This document shows, piece after piece, positions 22,021-33,560 of a stretch of 64,000 nt of DNA (its first letter is position 1; each line of letters starts with the position of its first letter). Source of the stretch: Suillus spraguei (lineage: Eukaryota > Basidiomycota > Agaricomycetes > Boletales > Suillaceae); NCBI GenBank assembly GCA_016800925.1, contig JABCPU010000338.1, positions 1-64,000 of the forward strand. The letters run 5' to 3'. The notes below the pieces were generated by a model that saw only the letters and a list, made by a program, of their open reading frames with translations, was not told where the DNA came from and did not search any database. The position numbers and the translations under genes are program-made.

Positions 22021-23101
22021 ATGCCTCACTGCGGATTCTGTGCCAAGGAGCTGCCCACATGAGAGGTGTCAGGAAACATATCACAGGATGCCCTGACTGT
22101 AGAAGGCAGTGGGAGCTGCTGGTTGAAAATAAAAATGACATTGACACACCTCATTTATCAAACCAAGCCAACACCAACACTGACTCTCATGCTGACTCGT
22201 ATTCCCACCATCTCCACTCACATCTGAGTCTTCCAATCCAAATGCAGACATCCCAGCAGCACCAAAACATCGGCAGGTGACCATTGAGGAGGTTGAAGAT
22301 GAGGACCATACACGATATTTTGAACAATGTGTTGGTGCTGGCCAAACACTGCGTGAAGGACAAACCAGCTTTGAGGTTTCAGCAGTATAAGGAGTGTATG
22401 GGCGAGGACAAATGGGCTCTCTTCAATGATGGGTACATACCAATCATTGCCTGTCACGTCTGCAAGGCAAGTAACTTCAGCTTGCAAGGGAGGAATGGGG
22501 ACTTGCCGAATGGCTTGTTAAAAACCTTGGCCAGACTCGAATAGATGAGTTTCTGAAATTAATGATAGTAAGTTTAATGTTGAAATTTGCAGAATTTGTA
22601 CTCACCATGGTGATAGACACAAAACTGAATGAAACCTTCTTTTCACAATAACAGATCTTTCCTCCAGAAAGTCGACAAGCTTCCACACACAGCAGCCTGG
22701 AGTTGCAAAAAGGTTAAGGTCCAGGGAAATAAAACAGATGAGAAGGGCCAGATACTGCATGAGGAAGTCAAAGTCTGGATGCGAGATCCTGTCAAGTGCA
22801 TCAAAGACCTCATTGGAAATCCATTGTTCTGTGATCACATGGTGTATGCACCTGCGCAAGCATACACAGACCCAACAGGACTTCACCAAGTAATTGACGA
22901 CATGTGGATGGCTGACTGGTGGTGCGACAAGCAAGTAAGTACACCCAGAAAAGCGAAAATAATAAGTACATACTTACCTATGGTGTCTAGAAACTGTTGC
23001 CAAAAGGTGCAACAATCGCACCCATAATTCTTGCTTCCGACAAAAACTTGTCTGTCGCAATTTCGAGGTGATAAATCGGCATGGCCCATGTACCTAACCA
23101 T

Positions 23102-23868
23102 TATACCATACTTCTAATCTCAGATCCGACCATATCCGACCAGATCCAATTGATTCCATATCCGTCCAGTCCACAGATCCTGTCTGAAACCATCCATCCA
23201 AATGTGCTCACTTCTCGCACCTTAACTCCCTTGTGTATATCTGCATCTATCCCCTTTCGTCATGCCTCCTGTTTCCGGTATTCCGGCTGTTTATATTTCC
23301 GTCCTGTGTCACTGATCCGTTTCCTGTGTTCATTTCCGATTCATGCTTACTGATCCGCTGTGCATTAACTAATAGACTTCCGTTACACTTCATACATAGC
23401 CCTCGGTCCCGGACTTGCTGATTATCCGTCTTAGATACTTACAGTATATAAACCACTTGTAGATCTCCATAGAACCTTAGTTCAAATATCATCTTAGATT
23501 CTACTCATTCCGCTTCTTCCGGACTTGAGCCACCCTCTGCTCTAAAGTCACCTTCCGAGACTTAGGATTGATTCCTATAGTCTATATCTCCGACTCTATC
23601 TTCGGATAGTCTATCTCTGCTAGTTTCTAGTTAGGAATTCGTTCCAAAGCTAGTCTTAATCTTCGTTCTATTCTTACGTTCCAGATAACCTTCGGACGTA
23701 TCATATCCGATACCTTCGGACGTCCGGATCCGTCACGCAACTCCTTCCGGATCTTCGGATGAATAACTTCTCCTTGAAATTAAGGGGCATTACTCGAGAA
23801 AGGGGCACAGTGCACGAACTAAGGCCAAAGCCCTTCGGATCTCTCTACCTTTGAGTACAGTCTTAACA
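23102..23868 (+). repeat. Family C LTR without target duplication
   Basis: The sequence from ATACCATACTTCTAATC to GTACAGTCTTAACA aligns throughout with the complete family C copies at 46957-47708 and 52262-53018. Its 5' end lacks the first bases (TGTCA) and the flanks (AACCA left, GTTCA right) do not match. The two sides come from distant parts of the Plavaka gene, which suggests recombination between two LTRs with loss of the DNA between them. Confidence 0.85.
23446..23453 (+). promoter_or_regulatory. TATA box of family C LTR
   Basis: TATATAAA preceded by TTACAG and followed by CCACTT occurs at the same LTR position in all three family C copies (also 47287-47294 and, reversed, 52675-52682). 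Confidence 0.55.
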
Positions 23869-25045
23869 GTTCAGCATCCAATTCAATTTGATGAGAATGG
23901 GTTATGCTCCGTCTTCAACCCATTCTGGGCAAATCTCCCTCATGCCGACATCTTTCTTGCCTTCACACCTGACCTCCTCCACCAGGTCCATAAAGGTGTC
24001 TTCAAAGACCATCTAGTGAAATGGTGTCTTGAAATTGTTGGTGAAGATGAAATGGACTCACACTTCAAAGTAATGCCAGATTACCCTGGACTTTGGCACT
24101 TCAAAAAAGGTATTTTGACTGTGAGACAGTGGATGGGTACAGAACATAAATAAATGCAACACATCTTCGTTGGTCTGCTTGCTGGTGCTGTCCCAAGGTA
24201 AAGTTTAGTAAGCCATGCTGCTGACACAATCATTGATTTCATTTACTAGTTGAGTCTTAGTGGTTGTGTGAGCCATTCTAGACTTTTCATATTACGCACA
24301 ACTTCAAATGCACACTGTTGATTCCCTGGATGGTCTGGAGAGCATGCTTGCGGTGTTTCACACCAACAAGGACATCCTTCAAGAGCTTGAAGTTCATGAT
24401 CACTTTAATATTCCTAAACTCCATCAAATCTCACACTTTGTTAAGTCAATCACTCTATTTGGTTCCACTGATGGTTTCAACATTGAGCTTCCTGAATGTT
24501 TACATATCAATTTCGCCAAAGACGCCTATCATGCCAGCAACAAATGCGACTATGAGGAGCAAGTGGCCTTGTGGCTTCAACAGCAAGAAGCCATATTCCT
24601 GCATAGTTCTTACCTTGATTGGTTGTCAGAACACTCTCAGTCAGCCACAGTGTCCAGTCATGCAGATCCCAACCACAGATATGACTTGGATTCATACTTG
24701 GATGCCGAGATTGAAGAATTTTGCAGCACTGCCCCCACAAACGCAAGTCCGTCACTTCCTATTGATGCAGTGGTCCATGTTCTCGCCAAAACTCCTGCAC
24801 ACCCTTGGCAGTCTGTTGATCACCTCATCACCGCACATGGCACCACCATGGTTCTCCCTGCCCTCAAATCTTTCCTGCATGAGCACGTGCCACGCAACAA
24901 CATCATCCCCGGTCCACATGACCGGTTTGATGTTTATTGACAAGTCGTCATAGTTACTCCCCCTGATCCACGTGTCAGTGACTTGCCAAAGCGGTTGCAC
25001 ATTAGAACACCTGTGTCACATCACGTGAGGTTTGTCGAGTTTCAA

Positions 25046-25266
25046 TGACTTCTACCTTACAAATAAACATGGTCTACACATGCACCCATACTACATAGGA
25101 ATTAACAAGTACAATGTTCTATGCAAAGGTAGTAATTGCCCGTGCAAAGTAGTGACATTTTGCAGGAAAATCAGGATGTCGAGCCGACCCCCAGAAACCA
25201 TATACTAAAGTAAGATTTTGTTGGACTATGCAATGAATGTGGGTATCAACGAGCGTTCATGTATAT
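25046..25266. other. Short spacer, nothing recognised
   Basis: About 220 bases between the end of the Plavaka-like frame and the convergent end of the next gene. I see no conserved element or frame. Confidence 0.5.
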
Positions 25267-28200
25267 TTACTGCTCCTCCTCCTCCTCCTCAGAGTCGCCC
25301 TCCCCAGGCTGATCAAACATGCACAAGGTGACTGGTTCTCTATGGCGCTGCGGATTGATGGCAATCGCCGGCCCTCCTCTATCTGCTCCATGAGGAAGCA
25401 TCTTCCATTCGGGACCTTGTATCTTTCCTGATGACCACAGATGGTCTGTCCGAGTGTATGATACCCATGCTAGCTTATCGAATTCGGTCCTGAGCACATT
25501 TCGGACTCTGATCAGGGACTTCTTCGTTATAGCACTGGCAAGAGCCACATAATTGGTATAATATGTGCATCTGCTGAAGTTCTGACGTTTAGCATCCTCA
25601 ATAGTTTTGGGAAAGATACGGTCAAAGTGTAGTGCCCATTGCTTATCTGTGCAGACACAGTATTGGGCCATGATGAATGGAAGATCCGCAGTTTGTAGTA
25701 GCTCTGGATGCACTAGCTCGTTGCGCATGTGGGAGGGAATGCTGAGGTATGACCCATCCCACACAGATTTTGGATTAGGCGCCTCCTCGATAACATCCAG
25801 GATGAACTGCTCGAATATTTTGGCAATGTGCCATTTAATTGCAGCTTCATCTTGATCGTTGTTGCTTTCCCCACCAAGGTCTCATTCATCACCCCCATCC
25901 AGGATGTGCAGATCCACATCCCTGCCTGCCAGGCGAACAGGACGTTTGAATCAAATACCTTGAACCTCTGTGGTAAGGCGCAAGCACTCATGATCCGGTT
26001 CCCTGATGTCGTCAACATCACAAGTCTTTCATTTGCGATTGCAGGTTCACTCTGGGTTAGGGAGGCGCCTGCTGAGCAGGGCTGCACTCCAAGCAAATGA
26101 GGAGCGGATGTCGTCCATGGATGACTTGTGATAGATACGTGAAGAAAGGTTGGGTTACTGTTACACACAATGTCGCAGATGAAGTATGCGCCATTGTCAT
26201 ACAGTACAGCTACAGTGGGGGCGTCCTCGTCATCTTCATCATCAGCAGGGTCCTCCAGAACTTGCTGACAACACTGCTCAATCAAGCTTTCTCATCCAAA
26301 GCCCTCAGCAGGACGGTGGAAGCAAGCATTAGACATGTAGAGGCAGACCACCCCTAGCGCCAAATTAGAGCTCATGGAATGCACTCTGCTGTCCGCTTTT
26401 TGCAAGTGCTTCAGGACTAGACGGATTGCAGCCAAACGATAATAGACAAAAGCCTGGGATTGAATATTAGCTGAGGGGTCCAACCCAACGTCATGCTGAT
26501 GCATTCTCACCACCACACTCTTCTGTCAATAGCAACAACCCAACACTGAATGAGCTCCTCAGGGAGAGTAGACAACGAGTTCATGACATCGGCTAGCAGA
26601 ACCTGAATCTCCAAGCGGGCACAGCCATCACGACCTTCCACCTCTCCTTCACCAGCCCATTCAAAAAAAATGTTACTCATGATGTCCATATCTTTTATTA
26701 TCCTTTCTTTGGTCTCCTTCTGGAGGAGCTCCTTAGCCTGACGTCGACAGAACACCCCTGGATTCAGAGAGTAACGTCACATTCTTCTCAGTGCAATATG
26801 CTTGCACATATGATAGGCTCTGTGCACCTGCACATTTGGTCATAGTTGCATGAAAGCCAGCAAATTCTTTGATTTGCAGTGCGCAGTCCAGATGAAACTG
26901 AGTCTTGTTATTTATTAGGCAAGAGATCTGCAGTGCGGATGCGGCAGGCATGAGATGGCTCAAGATCTCATGGTGAGAAGATTCGCGCCATGTGACAACA
27001 TGCCCTGGTACGCTGATGGTCAGTGCAACGTCCACGTGCCATTGTCCAGGATCCAAGCTGTCGACATTGACATGCTCAAATAAATCGTCCACCGCCAGGC
27101 GTCACTCATCCTGATCCCTCCCGTTGTGGATGATAGCACCTTTCGTTCCTCTTAATTCATGCCCAAAATAGGCATCCTTGAATGCAGGACCCAGATCTGC
27201 AACTTTGGCCAGCAGAGTCGTCACAACTTGTTCTAACCTATACCATGGAATGTCTGTGCTGCTGAAAGCAAGTGAACCTGTGCAACTTCTAGAATGTGCA
27301 TATGCGGCTGCATACATTGTCAGCCATTTATCACGTGATTTGGGCACGACCTCCATCATTGTAGGACGGAGGCATCGGTTGTATATTAAAGCCAAATTAT
27401 CCTGGGTCAAATAGTCGACTGGCGATTCTGCATTGTAGAGCTGTGGGAAGAAAATTCTCACAACATGCCGTTGCTGAACTTTGCCCAAAGGCAAATTAGG
27501 GATTTTATGCATCGGGACTTGAATCTCTGCGCCCTGGTTCCAGTCAGGATGCATATATAACAACCATTGTCAACTGTATTTCTCACCTGACTATTATATG
27601 CACAACTCTTGACATGATTATATTTTTTTAACGTCTTTTTGAATGGAGGAAGGGGCCAGATTGATAATGTTACGAACTGGGGTGGCGTCACCAGCGACAG
27701 TGATAATACACAGACGGTCTGCTGGGAAGTTCGACTACGTTCAAAAGAGAATGAGGACTACTACAAGGAAGTGTTCTGAGTAGGATCAAGGGTTTGGTCG
27801 AAGAGTCGCGACTCTAAGACGATCAACAGAATAGAGACTAAGACTAAGGAGTGCTTAGACTTAGAGATGATTCAGATGACTTAGGTTGGAGACCTAAGCG
27901 AAGGATATTCCAGGTAAAACCCAGTAAGATTAAAGTAAGGTATACAAGTGTAATACAATGTGCTTAAATAAGCCAATATGTGCACACGGACCAAGAAAGA
28001 TGTGAGAACGTAAGTGCATATCCAAAGAAGGAAGGCAACTATAGTACAGATGCATTGAGCATATGAGTCAGAGTCACGTTATGTAATATACAAGGTAAAG
28101 GAGCTGAGAAAATGAATAGGGGCACATACGATTGTAACAGATAATGTGCTAGTATAAGGTAGTGTATCCGATACCCCAATGACTGAGTCGAGGTCACGAG

Positions 28201-28477
28201 TAAGATCGGTCTCGGGAAGAGGTGGAATGCCTTGTAGACAATTCAGACGAATTTGACACTGGTCAAGCTCCTCATCCGCGAGTGGCCCAACCCTTGCAGC
28301 TAGCACAAAGTGAATGAAATCAACTTCTGCTTGCTCATCGTCCTGGATTTGGGTAAATAAATGTCGAGAATGACCAATAAACTCTGCCATAGTTAATTGG
28401 ACAACATCAGTGGTTTCGTCCAGGTATGGCATAGTGAGTGAAAAATTGTAATGGTAGTGAGGAGGAGTCACAGGCAA
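25267..28477 (-). pseudogene. Uncharacterised Agaricomycete-expanded family protein, split by a solo LTR
   Basis: Minus-strand exons in order: TMAEFIGHSRHLFTQIQDDE, DFIHFVLAARVGPLADEE, LPETDLTRDLDSVIGVSDTL; then, beyond the LTR, IWPLPPFKKTLKKYNHVK, HPDWNQGAEIQVPMHKIPN, GKVQQRHVVRIFFPQLYN, DAYFGHELRGTKGAIIHN, DPGQWHVDVALTISVPGHVV, LQIKEFAGFHATMTKCAG, SYVQAYCTEKNVTLL, IIKDMDIMSNIFFE, and a C-terminal part ending GEGDSEEEEEEQ. I recognise this as a large protein family repeated in mushroom genomes, but I know no function or named domain. Frameshifts at about 25840 and elsewhere break it, and the LTR at 27668-28139 interrupts it between DTLPYTSTLS and IWPLPP. Confidence 0.6.
27668..28139 (-). repeat. 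Family D solo LTR, minus (472 bp, TSD GATAA)
   Basis: Plus-strand ends are TGTTACGAACTGGGG and CATACGATTGTAACA, the reverse of the copy at 5086-5581. Perfect duplications GATAA lie at 27663-27667 and 28140-28144. Excision rejoins the frame of the surrounding minus-strand gene. Confidence 0.93.
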
Positions 28478-28544
28478 CTACCAGTCACAGTGCATACTGG
28501 CACCTATATATACAAGGTGTGTTAGATTGATGCCATCAATTGGT

Positions 28545-28700
28545 CATACCAGCAGTTACCATTCTAGGTATGTGCTGAGTTTCAAAGAGTCCTTCAGGGA
28601 CCACCCCAGCCAGATTCTGAAATCATGTTTGTCAGTACCAAAAGTACTGCATGAAAAAATCATAGTCACCATCATAGGTATGTACTTAGTTTCAAGGGTA
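28545..28700 (-). repeat. Repeated exon-like block (LFETQHIPRMV), two partial copies
   Basis: On the minus strand an intron-like stretch ending in TTTCAG precedes a frame reading VVPEGLFETQHIPRMVTAG. A second, shorter copy of the same block (AAACTAAGTACATACCTA on the minus strand) lies at about 28665-28697. Related blocks occur at 33474-33560 and 39031-39245. It lies just upstream of the gene starting at 28477 and could be an early exon of it or a separate duplicated fragment. Confidence 0.45.
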
Positions 28701-30660
28701 CTTTCCTTCTCTCTCTCATTCTCATTTCCTTTATCTCTACCTTTCCCACTATCCACATCTTTTCTGCTTGGTGCTATCCCAGCGACAAGCGTCTTGCAGA
28801 CTGCCAATGTCTCCATAGCATGCGCAGGTGCCATATGAAGATATCTTGCACGAAGAACAACGCGCGGGGCTGGATCGTGGACCTAGCCAGTGCATGTGTC
28901 TTGGCGTTCAACCAGTTGCTTTTGTCACGAGCATCTTTGTTCACACAAGATTCTCAGTGCTCACCATAACACTAAGCTTGAACACACATCTGGATATGAA
29001 ATGATGCATCCCTGGCGCATGGAGTTTGCGCCTACATACCCAGCCCGTGCTTTGCATTTGTCGTCTACACAATTGGTGATGCCATAGCATACACTGCACA
29101 TTTAGTGTCTCTGAATGCACGTGCAATGTGTGTGGTGGGGAAGGTGATGCAAGTGCTATATGAGTGGAAGAGGTCATGGGTGTTAAGGTGAAAGGGAGTT
29201 GAGATGTGTTTCTGCGGCGCTGAATTCGGATTGATTGGTTGAATTTGACCTTTAAATGTTGTTGCAGAATTGATAGTAATCATTTGATATGATTATTGTA
29301 CCTGTGCACAGCACTGAGATAACAATGGTAAGAACTCGAGGTGACGAGCTAGCATACTAGGTAAAAATTATGGTCGTGTCATGAGTAGAACTCCGTAGTT
29401 AAGAGGTTGGAAAGCGTTGAAATGATTTAAGCTGATTAAAGAAAGGTATTCAGTTTAAATGGTTATGAGACAAAGATTCAGAGCATACCAGCTTGGTGTG
29501 TGCCTAAATGCTACATCCTTTGGCAAAAAAGGGTGCTAGAGCTCCCTTGCTGCCCACAGCTCAATTTTCGACATGTGCAAGTTCAAGTTGCTTCAAATTC
29601 ATCACCTGACCCGGCGATGATGAAGTTTGATAATATAGTGGTGTTCAGAAGTTCAATTGAACTCGTATGGTAAGCAGGGCCAGCAGATACCCATAATATA
29701 CCCTCATCAATAATTCAGAGCGATACCCATCGATAACTCATTCAATACTATTAGATTTGTATTGATACCATCTTTTGCACCAAATGGAATAATTTTCAAG
29801 TGCGTATATTCAACTAAACAGAACAAAAACCTATCAATACACCAAAATTTTTGCTCAATCTTTCTGTGTCTCGTTTTCTCGAAAGACCTTGAAAGACAGC
29901 GAGGATCAACAGCCTCTAATCTATTTGTCCTATATCTTCACGTACCGGCCTGATTCTTGTCAATTTTTACTGGGATTAATGCCTGGAGCAGGTAATGAGG
30001 GGACCAATGCAATACTCGCACAACACAGGAAACAAAAAATAAATAAAGCACTAACAGCCAAAAACTTGACAATAGATGTGGGACAAAATGTGGGCAATGT
30101 TCAGGTATCATATAGTGAAGGTATGGACATTTGAGAGAACGGGTGATTATGGACGCGATAGAAGGGCAGGGAAAGCATTGTAATGTGACCTATCTGCGAG
30201 ACCACTGTTGTTGCATGCAGTCATTGGAGGAAAACATGGCAGTATGAGGAGCAGGACCTGGGCTCAATTGGACAGGGTTGAAGGTCTACACGAGAACGAC
30301 TAGTAGTCTGAGCTGGCTGGAGCTTGTCAATATGAGCACTGCTCCACTTCCCTGATGAAGGGTCAGGTTTTGGTATGTGAAGGCGGGGGCGGGGTGCTGA
30401 TTGTCCACAGACTCACCCGGGTTCCCGCTGGCTTCTGCACATGCGGAAGGTGACCTCACAGCCGATGGTATCACAGGAGCCCCAGAGCACAACACCGGAC
30501 GCTTCTTGTTGAAGAGGTTATCAAAAGTTGTACAGGGGCTATGAACTTTCCAGGGCAGCTGCTCTACAGTCAAGCGGCTGCTGTGCTTGCTACTGTCATT
30601 CCAGCTGTAGTTGCCGCTATCATTACAGTCCATCTCATGGCCACAATTGTTCAATTCCTT
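28701..30660. other. About 2 kb with no recognised gene
   Basis: Open frames here are short and carry no domain I recognise. There is a CT-rich tract at 28700-28760 and mostly AT-rich unique-looking sequence at 29300-30130. A possible C-terminal extension of the SNF2-like gene begins at its right edge. Confidence 0.5.
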
Positions 30661-30661
30661 C

Positions 30662-31038
30662 TCAACAGCACAATGCAGGTGGCCATGCTGGATGCCCGCA
30701 GGTTAATCTGACTGAACCACAGGGGTGGGAGTAACAGCAGGAGTGTGAGCTGGAGTTGTACCAAGGTGGCCGATGGATGAAGGTGAGGGATGGGAGAGAT
30801 GGGGGGGAGGGATGGTTGAGGGATTGAGGAGGTGGACTAGAAAATAATAAATCATCTTGATCATCCCTGAACTTCGAGACTGCTGAGCTGTCCTGCAATG
30901 CAGACGACAGGTCTGACAACTGAATCTCACCCTGAGACTGGGCAGGCGCTATGGCTGGGCTAGTTGCACGGGGCACCTCACCGTTATCATCAAACATGCA
31001 CCCTGCAAAATGCCCGTCAGCCAAGACTCCCCATGTAG
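30662..31038 (-). pseudogene. Possible C-terminal tail of the SNF2-like gene
   Basis: Just after the stop of the helicase frame, a shifted minus-strand frame reads WGVLADGHFAGCMFDDNGEV, then a Ser/Pro/Gln-rich low-complexity region (DLLFSSPPPQSLNHPSPP). The position and the acidic, disordered composition would fit a C-terminal tail reached by a frameshift. It could instead be a chance frame. Confidence 0.3.
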
Positions 31039-33471
31039 TCATAGCAGACCCTTACGAAATTCCTTGTCAGCTCCAATAAATGCCTCGTGCATTGTGCCCT
31101 TTGAGAATGAAATGTTATTTAAAAAGACATTGGCAGTCTTCAAGGCAATGGCTCGGTAAACGTGCACCTCTTTAGCCTGAGGGTGACGGTAGATCCACCC
31201 ACGCAACTGGTGATCATCCTGCTTTGACCAAAGGGTATCCTGTCATAATGATGAGTTACATCTAAAACACAAGTACCCAAGAAAATACACCCACCATGAC
31301 TACCATGATATTAGCGCAGGTCATATTTAACCCTACCATGCCTACACCTGACAAAATCAAGACACGTACTCCATCAGGCCGTGTAGATGACCGAAACTTA
31401 TCCAGTGTCTCCTTGCGCTTCTTCATGGGGTCTGGCCATTAAGTTCCAGTGCATGTATGCCGTAAAGGTCCAAGATCTGGATGAGGATATTGAATCAATC
31501 CACTGCTGTGGTCGACCATGGAACTTACATCTAAGATGGCCTGATTGAAGGTGACAAAAGCTGAAAATATTATGATTTGGTCTGGCTGGTCTGGTTTGGT
31601 ATTGCCAACTGCAAAAGTTGGGTTAGGAACCAGGCGGCGACTGCTTTCATCTATCATCAGTGGCTGGCGACCATCGGACTCCAGATGGTGCTTAATAAGT
31701 AGGGCTAACATGTCCAATTTCATACTTTTGGTGTTAGGGCTGGCGTCCCATTCCTCCAGGGACTTCGGTTTTGCCCACGACCGCTCCTCGCTTGGGTTCA
31801 TATGTGGGTGAAGGATGGACCACCTAAATTCAACATAGAAATTCTGCAAATAATGTTCACACTTCAGATAATAGCCCAATAGCACAGCAGGAATAATTGG
31901 CTTCACCTTGCTCATCCCCACAATGGGACATTCATCTAGGTATCCGCACACAATATTCCACAGATTCTCCATCTCCCAGTCAAGTAACTTGATCTTCAAG
32001 GCATGGTCATGATAAGGAGGGAGGCCCAGGATCTTTTTTCCTACATTGTCAGTGGAGTCTATGGTGCAAAGAATGACGGCAGGGGAGAACCACTCCTGCA
32101 TCTGTCCCATCCATTTCTTCATTACAGGCAAATATTCTTCTTGGGTAGCTTCTGGGTTATGATTGCCTACAAAGACAGCTCGCAGGATTAATCCCTCAAC
32201 CCCTGCCTCCCTCTGCGCCTTACAATCCCTCCACTGAGCAGTTGTCAATTCTCGGTTCATGGTCTTGAGCTGCATTATATCCTTGAACTGCTTGATGCCA
32301 AGCAGGAGGCCCATATTCCAAAGGTCCTAGTGTCCATCAAAGGCAACAACCACAAAATCAGTAATGTCAGTTTATTGATGGCATTTAAGGCTGGATTACC
32401 GCAGGTTTTGTGGTGACAGGCATCGCAGTCATCATCACAGTCGAGTGAGATTTCCCTTGAAGTGCACGAGCTGCAGTATGTGCCAGGTTGATATTGCATA
32501 AGATGTGACCTTCGTCAATGATACTCACAATGTATTCATGGCCAAAGAGGGTACTAGGGCTAATCCGTTGAAAATGAGGGCTATGCATCAGCTGCCTGTA
32601 GCTATCTCTGTCACCCTGAATGAAAACTGTCGCTGCATCGTCTTGCGCTGCCTGAACAACATCATAGTCAATTTTGATCATGCTAATCACCTGCAGCAGT
32701 CGCTTACATTTGTTGTGGCCAAGATGATGCGTCATATTGGAGGCTGCTGGCATTTAGTCCAAGCTATTGTCCACCACTGTGACCATGTGGTATGTTTTCC
32801 CGTATAGGGAAGAACATCAAACGTCGCCCGCCTTAGATACCGTTGCATTTCACTCATCCATTGATGGTGTAAATTGGGTGGACTCATTATTACGGTGGGC
32901 AAGTCTGGAATGTTACCACCAGTCTTCTTGCAGAGTCGCTGGGCTGTGAGCACACGTCAGTGCATATAGCTGTCCTGACTACCGTATTGCGTACCAAATT
33001 TTCCAGGGAACTTGCAGTGCTTCCTGTAATGTTCCCTATAGTGAGCAAGGCATGCGATCAGACCAACAGCCTGCATGGTCTTCCCAACCCCAACGCCATC
33101 CATCAGCATCACTGGTCTACCATCCAGCGCCCTGTCAATCAGCCTTAGGATGCCAACTAGTTGATGCCACTGAGGCGCCAGGTTCTGGGCCGGACTTGCT
33201 GGATTATCAAGCCACTGCTGACCTTCTTCGCTCCGATCCGATCTGGTCTGGAAAAAAGGCAATTTCTTCTCTGTTAGGCCTAGGTCCTCCCATAGCTCAT
33301 CCTCACTGCGCGTGTCGTACTCTTCCAGCTGCCCACATCTATATTCTCCGCAAAGTCTATCACCACCTTGTCACCTTCGATTGGTACCATCACAGCTAGC
33401 GTAGTCTCAATGAGAAGCTTTAATTCTAAAATGATGTTTTTCAGTAGTACTATGAAAAATCGCTTAAACAC
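31039..33471 (-). pseudogene. SNF2-type helicase/ATPase gene, frameshifted
   Basis: Minus-strand exons give the Swi2/Snf2 motifs in order: PVMLMDGVGVGKTMQAVG (motif I, Walker A), LPTVIMSPPNLHHQW (Ia), IVSIIDEGHILCN (II, DEGH), VMMTAMPVTTKP (III, usually TATP). After an intron ending TAG at about 32325 comes a long linker exon (31545-32314, LWNMGLLLGIKQFKD onward). The C-lobe has KKRKETLDKFRSS, VGLNMTCANIMVV, an intron, and DDHQLRGWIYRHPQ (motif VI), ending at the TGA 31039. Frameshifts lie at about 33340 and 31425 (NGQTP to MKKRKE). Intact members would move or remodel DNA-bound complexes in the nucleus. This paralogue type, without accessory domains, occurs in many copies in mushroom genomes. 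Confidence 0.8.
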
Positions 33472-33473
33472 TA

Positions 33474-33560
33474 GTTACCATTCTAGGTATGTGCTTAGTT
33501 TCAAAGCCTTAGTCACAGTCCCACGGGTGGCTGTGATCTTCTAGAAATATTTGCCGCAAT
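33474..33560 (-). repeat. Repeated exon-like block, second location
   Basis: Plus-strand ACCATTCTAGGTATGTGC followed by TTAGTTTCAAAG matches the blocks at 28555 and 39032. On the minus strand it is preceded by ISRRSQPPVGL, which matches ISRKSQAPIGL at the 39.2 kb copy. It lies directly upstream of the SNF2-like exons, so it may be part of that gene's 5' region. Confidence 0.5.

Larger units (their letters stand above)
22021..25045 (+). pseudogene. Plavaka-type transposase gene, interrupted and internally deleted
   Basis: The ATG at 22021 opens a zinc-finger start (MPHCGFCAKELPTHMRGVRK, then CPDCRRQW). RQVTIEEVEDEDHTRYFEQC and EWGLAEWLVKNLGQTRIDEF follow in shifted frames. The exon at 22640-22935 reads NNRSFLQKVDKLPHTAAWSC and MRDPVKCIKDLIGNPLF, then an intron (GTAAGT...TAG) and KGATIAPIILASDKN and SAWPMYL at 23090. 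A family C LTR follows. Beyond it the frame continues FANLP-like ([32 protein letters not shown]), then from 24308 HFNIPKLHQISHFVKS, PECLHINFAKDAYHASNK and, to about 25040, SDLPKRLHIRTPVSHH. The central, probably catalytic, part expected between the two halves is missing. These cut-and-paste CACTA-related elements are abundant in mushroom fungi. Confidence 0.88.

Noticed and set aside
28079..28140. Start or end of a gene within the LTR (C-terminal part of the 28477-28079 frame)
   Set aside because: The last part of that open frame is family D LTR sequence. The true gene continues on the far side of the LTR.
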